Shown: one piece after another, positions 42,321 through 49,379 of the stretch
How the letters are laid out: the number at the start of each line of letters is the position of its first letter
Position numbering within the stretch: the stretch's first letter is position 1
Assembly (NCBI RefSeq): GCF_005577435.1
Contig: NZ_CP040396.1
Location: 2,104,501 to 2,168,500, forward strand
Source: Paenibacillus algicola
GTDB lineage: Bacteria; Bacillota; Bacilli; Paenibacillales; Paenibacillaceae
Length of the DNA: 64,000 nucleotides
Direction: 5' to 3'
Position numbers and translations under genes: made by a program
Notes under the pieces: model-generated
Database searches by the model: none
Told to the model about the DNA's origin: nothing
The model's input: the letters and a program-made list of their open reading frames with translations, nothing else

Positions 42321-42349
42321 ATTATACTTTGCACTTTGCAAAATGTGAA
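42321..42349 (-). promoter_or_regulatory. Leftward repressor promoter
   Basis: On the minus strand: -35 TTCACA (42344-42349), 17-base spacer, consensus -10 TATAAT (42321-42326). The first operator copy occupies the spacer. Confidence 0.72.
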
Positions 42350-42376
42350 TTATAAAAGCTTAAACTTTGCAAAATG
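42333..42376 (+). repeat. Two 13-bp operator repeats
   Basis: ACTTTGCAAAATG at 42333-42345 and at 42364-42376, same orientation, 31 bases apart (three helical turns). One lies in the leftward promoter spacer, the other just before the rightward -35. Confidence 0.75.
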
Positions 42377-42378
42377 CA

Positions 42379-42407
42379 TTGACAAAACTAATAATGGAGA
42401 ATATTAT
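42379..42407 (+). promoter_or_regulatory. Rightward early promoter
   Basis: Consensus -35 TTGACA (42379-42384), 17-base spacer, -10 TATTAT (42402-42407). The second operator ends two bases before the -35. Confidence 0.82.
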
Positions 42408-42449
42408 GGTATCAAACAACGCAATACGCAAAGTAAAGGAGGTCATATT

Positions 42450-42713
42450 TTGGAGAGTGCAGCTAGAACAGCGCGAATTGCAAAGGGTATGTCTATTGAA
42501 GAAGCAGCTAGAGCCTTAAGTATTCCAGCCGGATATTTGTCTCAGATTGAAAATGGGAAACGTCATGTAAGCGATCAAAGAGCTGAAAACATAGCTTGCT
42601 TATATGAAGTTGAAGTTTCAAAGATTTTCAGTGCAAGCAGATATGTTATCTGCGAGCAACAAAAGAAGGGTGGAGAAGAGAGCGATGAACGGTATGCTGA
42701 CTATCAACATTGA
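42450..42713 (+). CDS. Cro-like XRE-family regulator
   Basis: An 87-residue helix-turn-helix protein: RTARIAKGMSIEEAARALSI, then PAGYLSQIENGKRHVSDQRA, a standard XRE fold. It starts with TTG 42450, supported by AAAGGAGG seven bases upstream. It is the first gene of the rightward early operon and faces the ImmR-like repressor, so it probably plays the Cro or excision-control part. The last ~25 residues are Lys/Glu-rich and poorly conserved in character. Confidence 0.82.
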   Translation: MESAARTARIAKGMSIEEAARALSIPAGYLSQIENGKRHVSDQRAENIACLYEVEVSKIFSASRYVICEQQKKGGEESDERYADYQH

Positions 42714-42957
42714 TGAGAATGAAGTCAAAAAAATGTGCCGTGAACGTGTCGAAGAGTTGGTAAAAGAAGTTGATTCTGAATATGTGTTTTGGGATTCAAC
42801 CGAATTGAAAAAACGAACCTGTATGAGTTGGAATACGATCCAGGACAACTTCTTCTTCGATCCAAGGTTCCCAAAAGTCAAAGTGGGTGGAAAGTGGTAC
42901 TTTCCAGTGAAAGAAACACGTGATTTCTTAAAAACATGGCTTCTTGAACAGCGGTAA
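42685..42957 (+). CDS. DUF771-type phage protein
   Basis: A 90-residue protein with a short helical start (LTINIDENEVKKMCRERVEE) and a winged-helix-like part: STELKKRTCMSWNTIQDNFF, then FPKVKVGGKWYFPVKET. This is the pattern of DUF771, found in early regions of Bacillus and Listeria phages and resembling excisionase-type DNA binders. ATG 42685 follows GGAGAAGAG and overlaps the upstream gene by 29 bases. It may be the excisionase, but that is a guess from fold and place. Confidence 0.75.
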   Translation: MNGMLTINIDENEVKKMCRERVEELVKEVDSEYVFWDSTELKKRTCMSWNTIQDNFFFDPRFPKVKVGGKWYFPVKETRDFLKTWLLEQR

Positions 42958-42976
42958 GAAGGGAGTTGAAATGTAG

Positions 42977-43195
42977 ATGTTTAGTATTGATGAATGGTGT
43001 CAGATTCGTTACGCCCTAAAACAATATGTGAAAGACCAATCCAGAGAATTGTCTGATTACGAGAAACTTTCAGATTGTAAGCCTATGGTGATTGAAGCGA
43101 TGCAAAGATCTATTGAGGATGCTTCTTCTGCCCTCGCCAAGGTTGAAGCTGGAAGGTCTGAACTTATTTCGGAGGAAAAGGAGGATTCAGCTTGA
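42977..43195 (+). CDS. Small early phage protein, 72 residues
   Basis: A charged helical protein (SIDEWCQIRYALKQYVKDQS, in 20), probably one long helix pair. GAAGGGAG precedes ATG 42977, whereas an ATG five bases earlier meets a stop. Overlaps the next gene by 4 bases. No family recognised. Confidence 0.65.
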   Translation: MFSIDEWCQIRYALKQYVKDQSRELSDYEKLSDCKPMVIEAMQRSIEDASSALAKVEAGRSELISEEKEDSA

Positions 43196-43389
43196 AACGA
43201 CACATTCTGGTAGAACAAGCTCTGGCGGCAGGACAGGCAGCTGAGCACAACCTCATTCTGATTGCTCGTGAGCCGGACAGGATGATCAAACCGCAAAAAC
43301 TGATCGACGGTATCAAGTATTTGAACACCATGATCAATTTCGCTCATACAGAAGAACAAAGATACAGCGGAATGGAGGGAGCAATGTGA
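43192..43389 (+). CDS. Small early phage protein, 65 residues
   Basis: Starts with TTG 43192 inside the previous stop (TTGA), behind AAAGGAGG. The product (RHILVEQALAAGQAAEHNLI, in 20) is mostly helical. Its stop overlaps the next start, so three small genes are translationally chained. Function unknown. Confidence 0.65.
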   Translation: MKRHILVEQALAAGQAAEHNLILIAREPDRMIKPQKLIDGIKYLNTMINFAHTEEQRYSGMEGAM

Positions 43390-43616
43390 AGGATGTTCTT
43401 GCTCAGAGAGATAAACAACGGCGCGAGATTCGCAGAAAGCTGAACTTGCTGTACTTGAAGATTCTGAACGAGGACAATGTCGAGCGGTCGTTGCTGGATC
43501 AGCAGATCAAGGATTTAAGAAGAACTTTGTTGTGTATTGATCCTGTCGAGCAGCCAGATCCGTCGTTCGGGATCCCTACACATAAACAAAGATCACGTCT
43601 CGGAAACGTGATCTAA
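43386..43616 (+). CDS. Small basic early phage protein, 76 residues
   Basis: Starts with GTG 43386 overlapping the previous stop; GGAGGG is just upstream. A strongly charged helical protein (AQRDKQRREIRRKLNLLYLK, in 20), compatible with nucleic-acid or coiled-coil binding. The final codons lie in a hairpin at 43590-43614. Function unknown. Confidence 0.65.
   Translation: MKDVLAQRDKQRREIRRKLNLLYLKILNEDNVERSLLDQQIKDLRRTLLCIDPVEQPDPSFGIPTHKQRSRLGNVI
43590..43614 (+). terminator. Hairpin at the end of the small early genes
   Basis: AGATCACG and CGTGATCT form a perfect 8-bp stem around the stop codon region. There is no T-run, so it is more likely an mRNA structure or weak pause than a true terminator. 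Confidence 0.3.
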
Positions 43617-43700
43617 GTCAATGCATTTGAAAATCAATTTATTCGATTATAACACAACTAACAGTCATATGAAAAGTGACCTGGAAAGGGGGTCGAAGTC

Positions 43701-44774
43701 ATGGCCCGGCCATTGAAAGAGAGCCTGGACTATTTCCCTCTTGATATCGACTTTGACCAAGACGACAAACTCTCTGTCGTGATCAGCAAATTTGGCATGA
43801 ACGGACTAGGCATCGTCGTAAAAATCATGATGGAAATCTATCGCAACGGATACTTCTATCTGTGGGGAGAGCGAGAACAATATGTGTTCTCTAACCGGAT
43901 TAATGCTGACATTAATACCGTAAATGGGGTTATTGATGAATGCATTAAATGGGGTTTCTTCCATCAGGAATTGTATAAGAACTTCGGCATCTTAACGTCC
44001 AGAGGATTTCAAAAGCGATTCATTGAAGCAGCCAAACGCAGGAAGGTTATAACCCTCCATGAGGATTACATTCTGGTCAATCCGGAGGAAGAGTCGGAGA
44101 AGGTGTCCCACTCGATAGCAGTCGTTAATGATGACGGAAAAATAGTTAATGCATACATTAACCCTAATAAGCGAGACAAAGCGGACGCAGAAATACCACA
44201 AAGTAAAGTAAAGGAAAGTAAAGTAAAGAAAAGTAAAGTAATTAATAATAATGCTCCCTCGGATCTAAAACCGAATCCTAAGGAGTCTCCATCGAAAAAT
44301 TCTAATTCAGCAAAAAAGGGGACTAAAAAACCCAATTATGAAGAAGACAGCCCCTATTTCAAGATGGCCGTGTACTTCAAAGACAAGATTGATGATATGG
44401 CTGCAAAAGAAGGGCTATCAAGTTTAACAGCAAGCACCAACATCCAGACTTGGGCCAATGACTTCAGGCTGATGGTTGAAGTGGACAAGCACTCCGATAA
44501 AGACCTGATCCGGAAGGTCATGGATTGGGTCGTCACGGATCATTTCTGGAAATCTAATGTACTGAGCGCTTCTAAATTCAGGACTCAGTTTCCAAAGCTG
44601 GTTCTGGAGATGAACAAGAAAACCAGAACCACATATGGTGCTAAAGTGAAGCCATTGATTCCTGTTGTGCAGCCGCAAATACCGGAGTCAACTATCTCCG
44701 ACCTATCAGAGAATGAATTTGAAGAAATGATGAGATTTGCCCGTGAAATGCAGGAAAGCAAGGGCAGCCGATGA
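43701..44774 (+). CDS. Lin1244/Lin1753-type (DUF4373) replication protein
   Basis: A 357-residue DnaD-like phage protein. The first ~100 residues form the Lin1244/Lin1753 N-terminal winged domain (YFPLDIDFDQDDKLSVVISK, in 20, then GMNGLGIVVKIMMEIYRNGY). A Lys/Ser-rich linker at ~165-215 follows, encoded partly by a 15-bp direct repeat, then a C-terminal helical region. Proteins of this type act in phage replication initiation and helicase loading. AAAGGGGG precedes ATG 43701. No separate helicase or loader is seen nearby. Confidence 0.82.
   Translation: MARPLKESLDYFPLDIDFDQDDKLSVVISKFGMNGLGIVVKIMMEIYRNGYFYLWGEREQYVFSNRINADINTVNGVIDECIKWGFFHQELYKNFGILTSRGFQKRFIEAAKRRKVITLHEDYILVNPEEESEKVSHSIAVVNDDGKIVNAYINPNKRDKADAEIPQSKVKESKVKKSKVINNNAPSDLKPNPKESPSKNSNSAKKGTKKPNYEEDSPYFKMAVYFKDKIDDMAAKEGLSSLTASTNIQTWANDFRLMVEVDKHSDKDLIRKVMDWVVTDHFWKSNVLSASKFRTQFPKLVLEMNKKTRTTYGAKVKPLIPVVQPQIPESTISDLSENEFEEMMRFAREMQESKGSR
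44202..44240 (+). repeat. 15-bp direct repeat encoding a Lys-rich linker
   Basis: AGTAAAGTAAAGGAA, then AGTAAAGTAAAGAAA, then AGTAAAGTA in tandem; translated as Ser-Lys-Val-Lys units in the linker of the replication protein. The purine-only strand may also be easy to slip during copying. Confidence 0.6.
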
Positions 44775-45154
44775 TAAAGAATCAGTGGCTCAACAAGCAA
44801 CAGGTCCAATCAGCTGGAATAGCCTGCTTTATACCTCGTCAAATTCAAGTTGATGGAGAATGGGTCTGGGATGGTAGGTGGATTGGTGCTCCTGAACCTA
44901 TAGCAGATATCCTTCTTTCATTCGCTCGCTGTAAACAACTAGGATGTCCAGTACAGCCAGGCGAATCGCCAGATGCTTATGTTTATAAGGCATCTGAGAA
45001 AACCCAATTCCGCTATGTGCCGTTTTGGTCGCGTTTTGAAGAACAAATTGATATGTCAAAAACGGATGAAGCAGAGGCTCGTATCATTAAACGTCATCGA
45101 GGCGATGGAGTAAGAAATAAGTTGAAAGGGTGTTCGAAATGGAACAAGCAATAA
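44771..45154 (+). CDS. Phage protein of unknown function, 127 residues
   Basis: Starts at ATG 44771 inside the previous stop (ATGA). Compact mixed protein with several Trp and Cys residues (GEWVWDGRWIGAPEPIADIL, in 20) and a basic C terminus. Placed between the replication protein and a PcfK-like gene, overlapping the latter by about 16 bases. No family recognised. Confidence 0.6.
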   Translation: MIKNQWLNKQQVQSAGIACFIPRQIQVDGEWVWDGRWIGAPEPIADILLSFARCKQLGCPVQPGESPDAYVYKASEKTQFRYVPFWSRFEEQIDMSKTDEAEARIIKRHRGDGVRNKLKGCSKWNKQ

Positions 45155-45480
45155 AGAAACTTCAAGATGAAATTATGGCTAGTCAAAACAATCCATACAT
45201 CCAAGTGATCGGGAATTTCTTGATTCAATATGTTCAGGCAAATCCAGAAAGCGCGGTAGGGATCCTGGGAGAAGGCAAGAGCATTGCAAAGAGCCTGGAT
45301 GCCATGAAGCAAGAAGGACAAAAAAAACAGTCGAACGGTATGGCTATGATCACGGGTCAGGACATTCTGAAGTATTTCGGGATCGATGGACCGCCAATGG
45401 AATCCGTTTACGGTAGAACAGATATCAAGCCAGTGCCAGATTCCTCTCGATTCGATGCGAAATTAGACGATTTCCTGTGA
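45139..45480 (+). CDS. PcfK / AcrIIA9-like family protein
   Basis: A 113-residue helical protein. GKSIAKSLDAMKQEG followed by MAMITGQDILKYFGID resembles the conserved core of the PcfK-like family, which includes proteins with the AcrIIA9 anti-Cas9 activity: a Lys-Ser-Ile start, a long helix, then an acidic or polar Asp/Glu-Val-Phe-type turn. The start is ATG 45139; GTG 45130 is possible, with AAAGGGT just before it. It lies 7 bases before the PcfJ gene, the standard neighbour of PcfK. The anti-CRISPR role is inference from the family only. Confidence 0.55.
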   Translation: MEQAIKKLQDEIMASQNNPYIQVIGNFLIQYVQANPESAVGILGEGKSIAKSLDAMKQEGQKKQSNGMAMITGQDILKYFGIDGPPMESVYGRTDIKPVPDSSRFDAKLDDFL

Positions 45481-45487
45481 GGTGAAC

Positions 45488-47044
45488 ATGATGGAGTATA
45501 AAGATTTTACAAAGCACTTCCCTGAAAAAATTAGTGTGCAGCTGGAGAAATACGTGACAGAAACTGTGTTAGTCGACAGCAGATATCTGTTCGTTAAAAC
45601 CGTGTCTTCGGTACAATTCGCATACTGTACGCATTGCAAGAAGACACACCAAACTGAAAAACGATTGAGACATAAACAGGTCGAGCGAGCAATATGCCCT
45701 AAATGTGAATCGAAGTGCAGTATAAGAGCGGCAGGGATTAGCAGAAATAGAATGTGTGATTATGCAGTTCTGGTTTGGTATGAAAAATCCCTGCAGGATC
45801 CTCAAGCAATTATTGCACGTGTTCTTAATGTTCGCAGAGACTACAGCGGAGACTTCAAACAGGTTAGGACAGAATACAGTTGTAATCATATGTATCTGTT
45901 CGAGTGCGGAAGAAGCACGTACTTCGGATATCAGGGGAATCGAGCTCAAAGCGTGTATTCAGCATTTGATAGGTTCTATGCCGGTTATGGAAACTGGAGA
46001 AGATTTATGTCTCAAGAGAATGTCCAAGACGCCGTACAAGGGACTCCATTTCAATACAGTACATGGGAGAAATATACAAAGTATAGAAATCAAGATTACA
46101 CCTCGGACATGATAGAGTTTTTCGACTTAGCTGCTCGGTATCCATGCATAGAGTATCTAACTAAGCTAGGGTTCAGTACCATAATATGGGCCAAGCTTTA
46201 TAAAGAACACACATGCGGAGCGATTAACTGGAATGGCCAAACGATTGATAAAGTCTTACGGCTTAATAAGTCTGAGCTTAAAGAGTTGCGCAGCTTAGGA
46301 ATTGAATTGACACCAAGGGAGCTCAGAACCTATCAAAAGGCAAGAAACAGTGGATTTCGAATAGGTTTCTTAGATGCAAAAGCACTTTCTGACCTTGAGC
46401 ACTCCATTTATCAAGATTACATTAAAGAATTTCAAAAATACACATCAACAAAAGAAATTTACAAATATGTTTTGAAGCAGCTTCAGCTAAAAGGAAGCAA
46501 CTACAGACAGGCTTCAACTGCTTTATCAGATTGGCGAGATTACCGGTTGCAATGTTTAGATTTCAATATAGATCTCAGTAAAGAAAAGAATTTGTTTCCT
46601 AAAGAGTTGCACACCGCACATATGAAGTTAACCAAGCGATTGAAGATGAAGGCTGATAGAGAACTGAATAAAAAAATTGAAGCTCGCCTTCCTGAACTGA
46701 ATCAATACTGCTTTGAAAAAAACGGCTTCATGATTCGTCCAGCTGTCTCAACGATGGAATTGTTCGAGGAAGGAAAAGTGCTGCAGCACTGTGTGGGGGG
46801 ATATTCTGATCGGTATGCTCTTGGCCATACGGACATACTCTTTGTTCGCAGAATAGAAGATCCGGACAAGTCATTTTACACCATGGAGATCCAAAAGGGG
46901 ACGCTCATTCAGTGCAGAGGCTATAAGAACAAGGATATGTCTGAAGATGTTAGACGTTTCGTAGACTCCTTTAAGTTATCCGTTCTAACGAGAAAGAAGA
47001 AAAGCCAAGTCAAAATGAACAATATGAGGGAGGTAGCAGTATGA
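45488..47044 (+). CDS. PcfJ-like protein
   Basis: A 518-residue protein. Near residue 47 is a Cys-x2-Cys pair (YCTHCKK) and another near residue 70 (CPKCES), forming a likely zinc ribbon. The C-terminal ~110 residues (HCVGGYSDRYALGHTDILFV, in 20, then MEIQKGTLIQCRGYKN) are the PcfJ signature. PcfJ proteins occur in conjugative elements and phages with an unsettled function. The start is ATG 45488 or 45491, behind GAGGTG. It overlaps the DUF3102 gene by 4 bases. Confidence 0.8.
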   Translation: MMEYKDFTKHFPEKISVQLEKYVTETVLVDSRYLFVKTVSSVQFAYCTHCKKTHQTEKRLRHKQVERAICPKCESKCSIRAAGISRNRMCDYAVLVWYEKSLQDPQAIIARVLNVRRDYSGDFKQVRTEYSCNHMYLFECGRSTYFGYQGNRAQSVYSAFDRFYAGYGNWRRFMSQENVQDAVQGTPFQYSTWEKYTKYRNQDYTSDMIEFFDLAARYPCIEYLTKLGFSTIIWAKLYKEHTCGAINWNGQTIDKVLRLNKSELKELRSLGIELTPRELRTYQKARNSGFRIGFLDAKALSDLEHSIYQDYIKEFQKYTSTKEIYKYVLKQLQLKGSNYRQASTALSDWRDYRLQCLDFNIDLSKEKNLFPKELHTAHMKLTKRLKMKADRELNKKIEARLPELNQYCFEKNGFMIRPAVSTMELFEEGKVLQHCVGGYSDRYALGHTDILFVRRIEDPDKSFYTMEIQKGTLIQCRGYKNKDMSEDVRRFVDSFKLSVLTRKKKSQVKMNNMREVAV

Positions 47045-47955
47045 CAACACAAATGATCTTGCGTTCACCTGATGTGATTGCCGCTGAAATCCGGTCCATA
47101 GATCAGCAAGCCAGACAGTATGTGCTTCAGTCTGCGATAGAGATAGGAAGAAGGCTAAAAGAGGCCAAAGAGGTTGTCGGGCACGGTGAGTGGACCGGAT
47201 GGTTGCAAAACAATGTGAATTACAGCCAGTCCACAGCCAATAACTTCATGCGGGTATCTGAAGAATATGCCAATTCACAAGCGCTTGAGAATTTAAACTA
47301 TACCCAAGCCGTAGCGCTTTTGTCGATCCCTTCAGAAGAGCGGGAAACGTTTGTCGAAGAAAACAACGTAACAAAGTTATCAACCAGGGAACTGCAATCG
47401 GTGATCAAAGAAAAGAAAGCACTCGAAAAACAGCTGCAAAAAGCAAATGATCAGGCCGAATATGAGCGTCTGGAACGCGAAAAATTGCAAAGTAGCTTGA
47501 GTGAAATGCAGCAACAAAACGGCATGAATTACGAATTGGCCGAAAGGTATAAAACGGAATTAGAAGCAGCAAAGGAAGGAGGAAACGATGAACAGGCAGC
47601 CGAGATTCAAGTTAAATTGAATCAAGCTGAGTCTGAGCTGGTAGACACCAAGAAAAAGATAAAGGAACTTGAGAAGCAGCTGAAAGCAAAGCCTATTGAA
47701 ATTCCTGAAAAGGAAATTGTCATAAAAGTGCCTGAAGAAATGGAGAAGGAGCTGCAGCAACTTCGAGAGCAGGTTAAACGGAATGACAATAAGGCTCTCG
47801 CCAAATTTGCGGTTTGCTTCGAAACCGTTGTACGGGATTTTGATAATTTGCTGAACACTCTTTATGAAATCAAAACCTCGGTTCCAGAAGAGTACGATAA
47901 ATACAGTAATGCAGTTAATGGTTTACTTAGTCGAATGACGGAGAAGTTGAAATGA
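47041..47955 (+). CDS. DUF3102 coiled-coil protein
   Basis: A 304-residue protein. The first ~115 residues (IEIGRRLKEAKEVVGHGEWT, in 20, then YSQSTANNFMRVSEEYAN) match the ParB/KorB-like DUF3102 domain, a helix-turn-helix fold. Residues ~120-240 form a strong coiled coil rich in Glu, Lys and Gln, and a helical end follows. It may bind DNA in phage replication or partition. It starts with ATG 47041 overlapping the PcfJ stop. Confidence 0.8.
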   Translation: MTTQMILRSPDVIAAEIRSIDQQARQYVLQSAIEIGRRLKEAKEVVGHGEWTGWLQNNVNYSQSTANNFMRVSEEYANSQALENLNYTQAVALLSIPSEERETFVEENNVTKLSTRELQSVIKEKKALEKQLQKANDQAEYERLEREKLQSSLSEMQQQNGMNYELAERYKTELEAAKEGGNDEQAAEIQVKLNQAESELVDTKKKIKELEKQLKAKPIEIPEKEIVIKVPEEMEKELQQLREQVKRNDNKALAKFAVCFETVVRDFDNLLNTLYEIKTSVPEEYDKYSNAVNGLLSRMTEKLK

Positions 47956-48230
47956 ATGGGATTCATCCTAAAGCCATGCACATGATTCACAATGCCCTTG
48001 GTCGGTTGATCGATCAGGGGCGAAACATTGAAAGAATCTCGATGGTCGTCTGCACTGAGGCTCCCATATCCGTTGAGAAAGAAATCCAAACACAATACGG
48101 AATGCTTAAGATTCAGCCGGATGGTTTTGTGCCACGCGGCGTGTCGTATCTGATAGAAGACCCTGGCCGGCGAAATAGAGGCTTCGCTTGGGTATCAAGC
48201 AGTACCATAGCAAAAAAAGGAGGGGCATAA
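47952..48230 (+). CDS. Small phage protein, 92 residues
   Basis: Starts at ATG 47952, overlapping the DUF3102 stop by 4 bases. A helical start is followed by a beta-type segment (KIQPDGFVPRGVSYLIEDPG, in 20). Function unknown. Confidence 0.6.
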   Translation: MNGIHPKAMHMIHNALGRLIDQGRNIERISMVVCTEAPISVEKEIQTQYGMLKIQPDGFVPRGVSYLIEDPGRRNRGFAWVSSSTIAKKGGA

Positions 48231-48233
48231 ACG

Positions 48234-48437
48234 ATGAAATATAAATCGATGAAGGCAGGTCAAACTTACGTGCTTCGGAATGGATTGATTCGTCGGTTGG
48301 ACAGGATTGAGGAAGAAAACAACAAGCAATGGGCCTTATATACACCAATCGGAAAGGGCGGCAGCTTCGGAGCTCCCAAACGCTGTTCTCTTGAAACCTT
48401 TGCTGGTCTGGCAATGGCAAAAGCCGTAAGTACATAA
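48234..48437 (+). CDS. Small basic phage protein, 67 residues
   Basis: ATG 48234 follows AAAGGAGGGGC. Basic beta-rich protein (GQTYVLRNGLIRRLDRIEEE, in 20), possibly an SH3-like barrel. Function unknown. Confidence 0.6.
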   Translation: MKYKSMKAGQTYVLRNGLIRRLDRIEEENNKQWALYTPIGKGGSFGAPKRCSLETFAGLAMAKAVST

Positions 48438-48455
48438 ATCAGAAAGGGGCCAAAC

Positions 48456-48833
48456 ATGGGGGCTGTGGTGGTACAAATGGAAATATTCCCGAGCGTGACA
48501 GAGGTAGAAAAGCAGGCAGTAAGGTCCTTGCTTCGGCGATACCCCAAAATGAAACTCACCGTAGAGCTATTAAAGGACAAAGCCCGAAACGAACGTCAGC
48601 AAGCCCTGTACTCTGAATGGAGATCGAAGGTAGAAGATATTGAGATGGCTATAAGCCTAATTATGGATCCGGAAGTTAAAAGGCTCATTGAATACCGGTT
48701 CATACATGGTAATCCGAGAAAGGCGGCCGTCATCAAATTCAATGTTATCACTGATCGATCTATAGACAGAAGAATTAACGAAGGCATTGATTCCATTGCC
48801 AGTACTTTAAAGCTAATGGGTGCGAGTTTATGA
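48456..48833 (+). CDS. ArpU-like late transcription regulator
   Basis: A 125-residue helical protein in the position of late regulators, at the end of the early operon and before the terminase region. The C-terminal part (ITDRSIDRRINEGIDSIAST, in 20) looks like a sigma-4 or ArpU-type helix-turn-helix, preceded by a helical dimerisation region (LMDPEVKRLIEYRFIHGNPR type). Such proteins switch on late genes. Directly downstream lies an array of six 11-bp repeats that could be its binding sites. Function is inferred from place and fold. Start: ATG 48456 after AAAGGGG. Confidence 0.65.
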   Translation: MGAVVVQMEIFPSVTEVEKQAVRSLLRRYPKMKLTVELLKDKARNERQQALYSEWRSKVEDIEMAISLIMDPEVKRLIEYRFIHGNPRKAAVIKFNVITDRSIDRRINEGIDSIASTLKLMGASL

Positions 48834-48839
48834 AAACGT

Positions 48840-48905
48840 GTCTGTATTTTGTCTGTAGCTTGTCTGTAGCTTGTCTGTTCCGTGTCCGCTTTGCGTCTGT
48901 ACTTT
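48840..48905 (+). repeat. Six 11-bp phased direct repeats
   Basis: Unit GTCTGTAGCTT. Copies start at 48840, 48851, 48862, 48873, 48884 and 48895, all exactly 11 bases apart; the fifth is degenerate (GTCCGCTTTGC). One unit per helical turn puts every copy on the same DNA face. TATACA at 48909-48914 follows as a possible -10. The 399-bp gap 48834-49232 starts here. Confidence 0.72.
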
Positions 48906-48912
48906 AGTTATA

Positions 48913-48956
48913 CAGTAGGCACATAGAGAGGAATTCACTCTCCGGTGTGCCTACTG
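48913..48956 (+). other. Long hairpin after the phased repeats
   Basis: CAGTAGGCACA and TGTGCCTACTG are perfectly complementary (11 bp), with inner GAGAG/CTCTC pairing. No T-run follows. It could be a protein-binding cruciform or an RNA leader structure. Confidence 0.55.
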
Positions 48957-49180
48957 CCCGTTATCGCGGTAGGAACTCGGCCGCGCTGTGGGATGGCAAG
49001 ATGCATCCTTAGACGTTTATCGTCAAGGGTTCGGTGTGAGGTGGGGTTCGATGCCCCAAAGTCGCTCCGCCCGGGCGGCATACTAAATACGGGCTTTTAT
49101 TATGTGGCCTCAAGGATCAGGTAGGTTCGAATCCTATCAAGGCCCACAGAGCAAGGTTTCATAACCATTTTCTCCATATA
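48957..49180 (+). other. Noncoding segment with tRNA-arm-like hairpins
   Basis: TGGGGTTCGATGCCCCA (49042-49058) and GTAGGTTCGAATCCTAT (49121-49137) look like TpsiC arms. The second is enclosed by GGCCT (49106-49110) and AGGCC (49140-49144), giving an acceptor-plus-T-arm minihelix without D or anticodon arms. A GC palindrome CCGCCCGGGCGG lies at 49067-49078. No full tRNA cloverleaf is found. Possibly a structured RNA, a tRNA remnant or a packaging or recombination site. Confidence 0.4.
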
Positions 49181-49209
49181 GCCGCTCCCTTCAGGGGCGG
49201 CATTTCTTT
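49181..49209 (+). terminator. Terminator before the small ORF
   Basis: GCCGCTCC and GGGGCGGC pair (one G-U) across a CTTCA loop, followed by ATTTCTTTAT. Confidence 0.7.
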
Positions 49210-49232
49210 ATAAGAGAGAGGTGAAGAGTATC

Positions 49233-49379
49233 ATGGCTACAAAGAAGCCATTGGTTAGACAGCCTTTAAAGTGCCGAGGGGGTATTTGGGGGAGATGGGA
49301 GGCTCCTGCACAATTCTGTTTTAAACCAGAGGGGATATGTGTGAAAGGCTCTCCACCTAAATTGGGGGATCCCAAATGA
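49233..49379 (+). CDS. 48-residue Cys/Trp-containing small protein
   Basis: ATG 49233 follows GAGAGGTGAAG and reads 48 residues: basic start (ATKKPLVRQPLKC), then GGIWGRWEAPAQFC and a Pro/Gly/Lys end, with three cysteines. Its TGA overlaps the ATG of the recombinase (ATGA), implying translational coupling. The overlap, RBS and reasonable composition support a real gene. No family recognised. Confidence 0.55.
   Translation: MATKKPLVRQPLKCRGGIWGRWEAPAQFCFKPEGICVKGSPPKLGDPK

Noticed and set aside
44202..44240. Replication origin iterons in the replication gene
   Set aside because: The 15-bp repeats stay in frame and encode a Lys/Ser-rich linker; an origin role cannot be excluded but has no further support such as an AT-rich unwinding element with boxes.
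48840..48905. CRISPR array
   Set aside because: Repeats are 11 bases in direct tandem without spacers, and there are no cas genes.
48960..49150. Complete tRNA gene
   Set aside because: T-arm-like hairpins exist, but no matching acceptor, D and anticodon arms can be folded together; the best anticodon loop candidate has an unlikely position 37.
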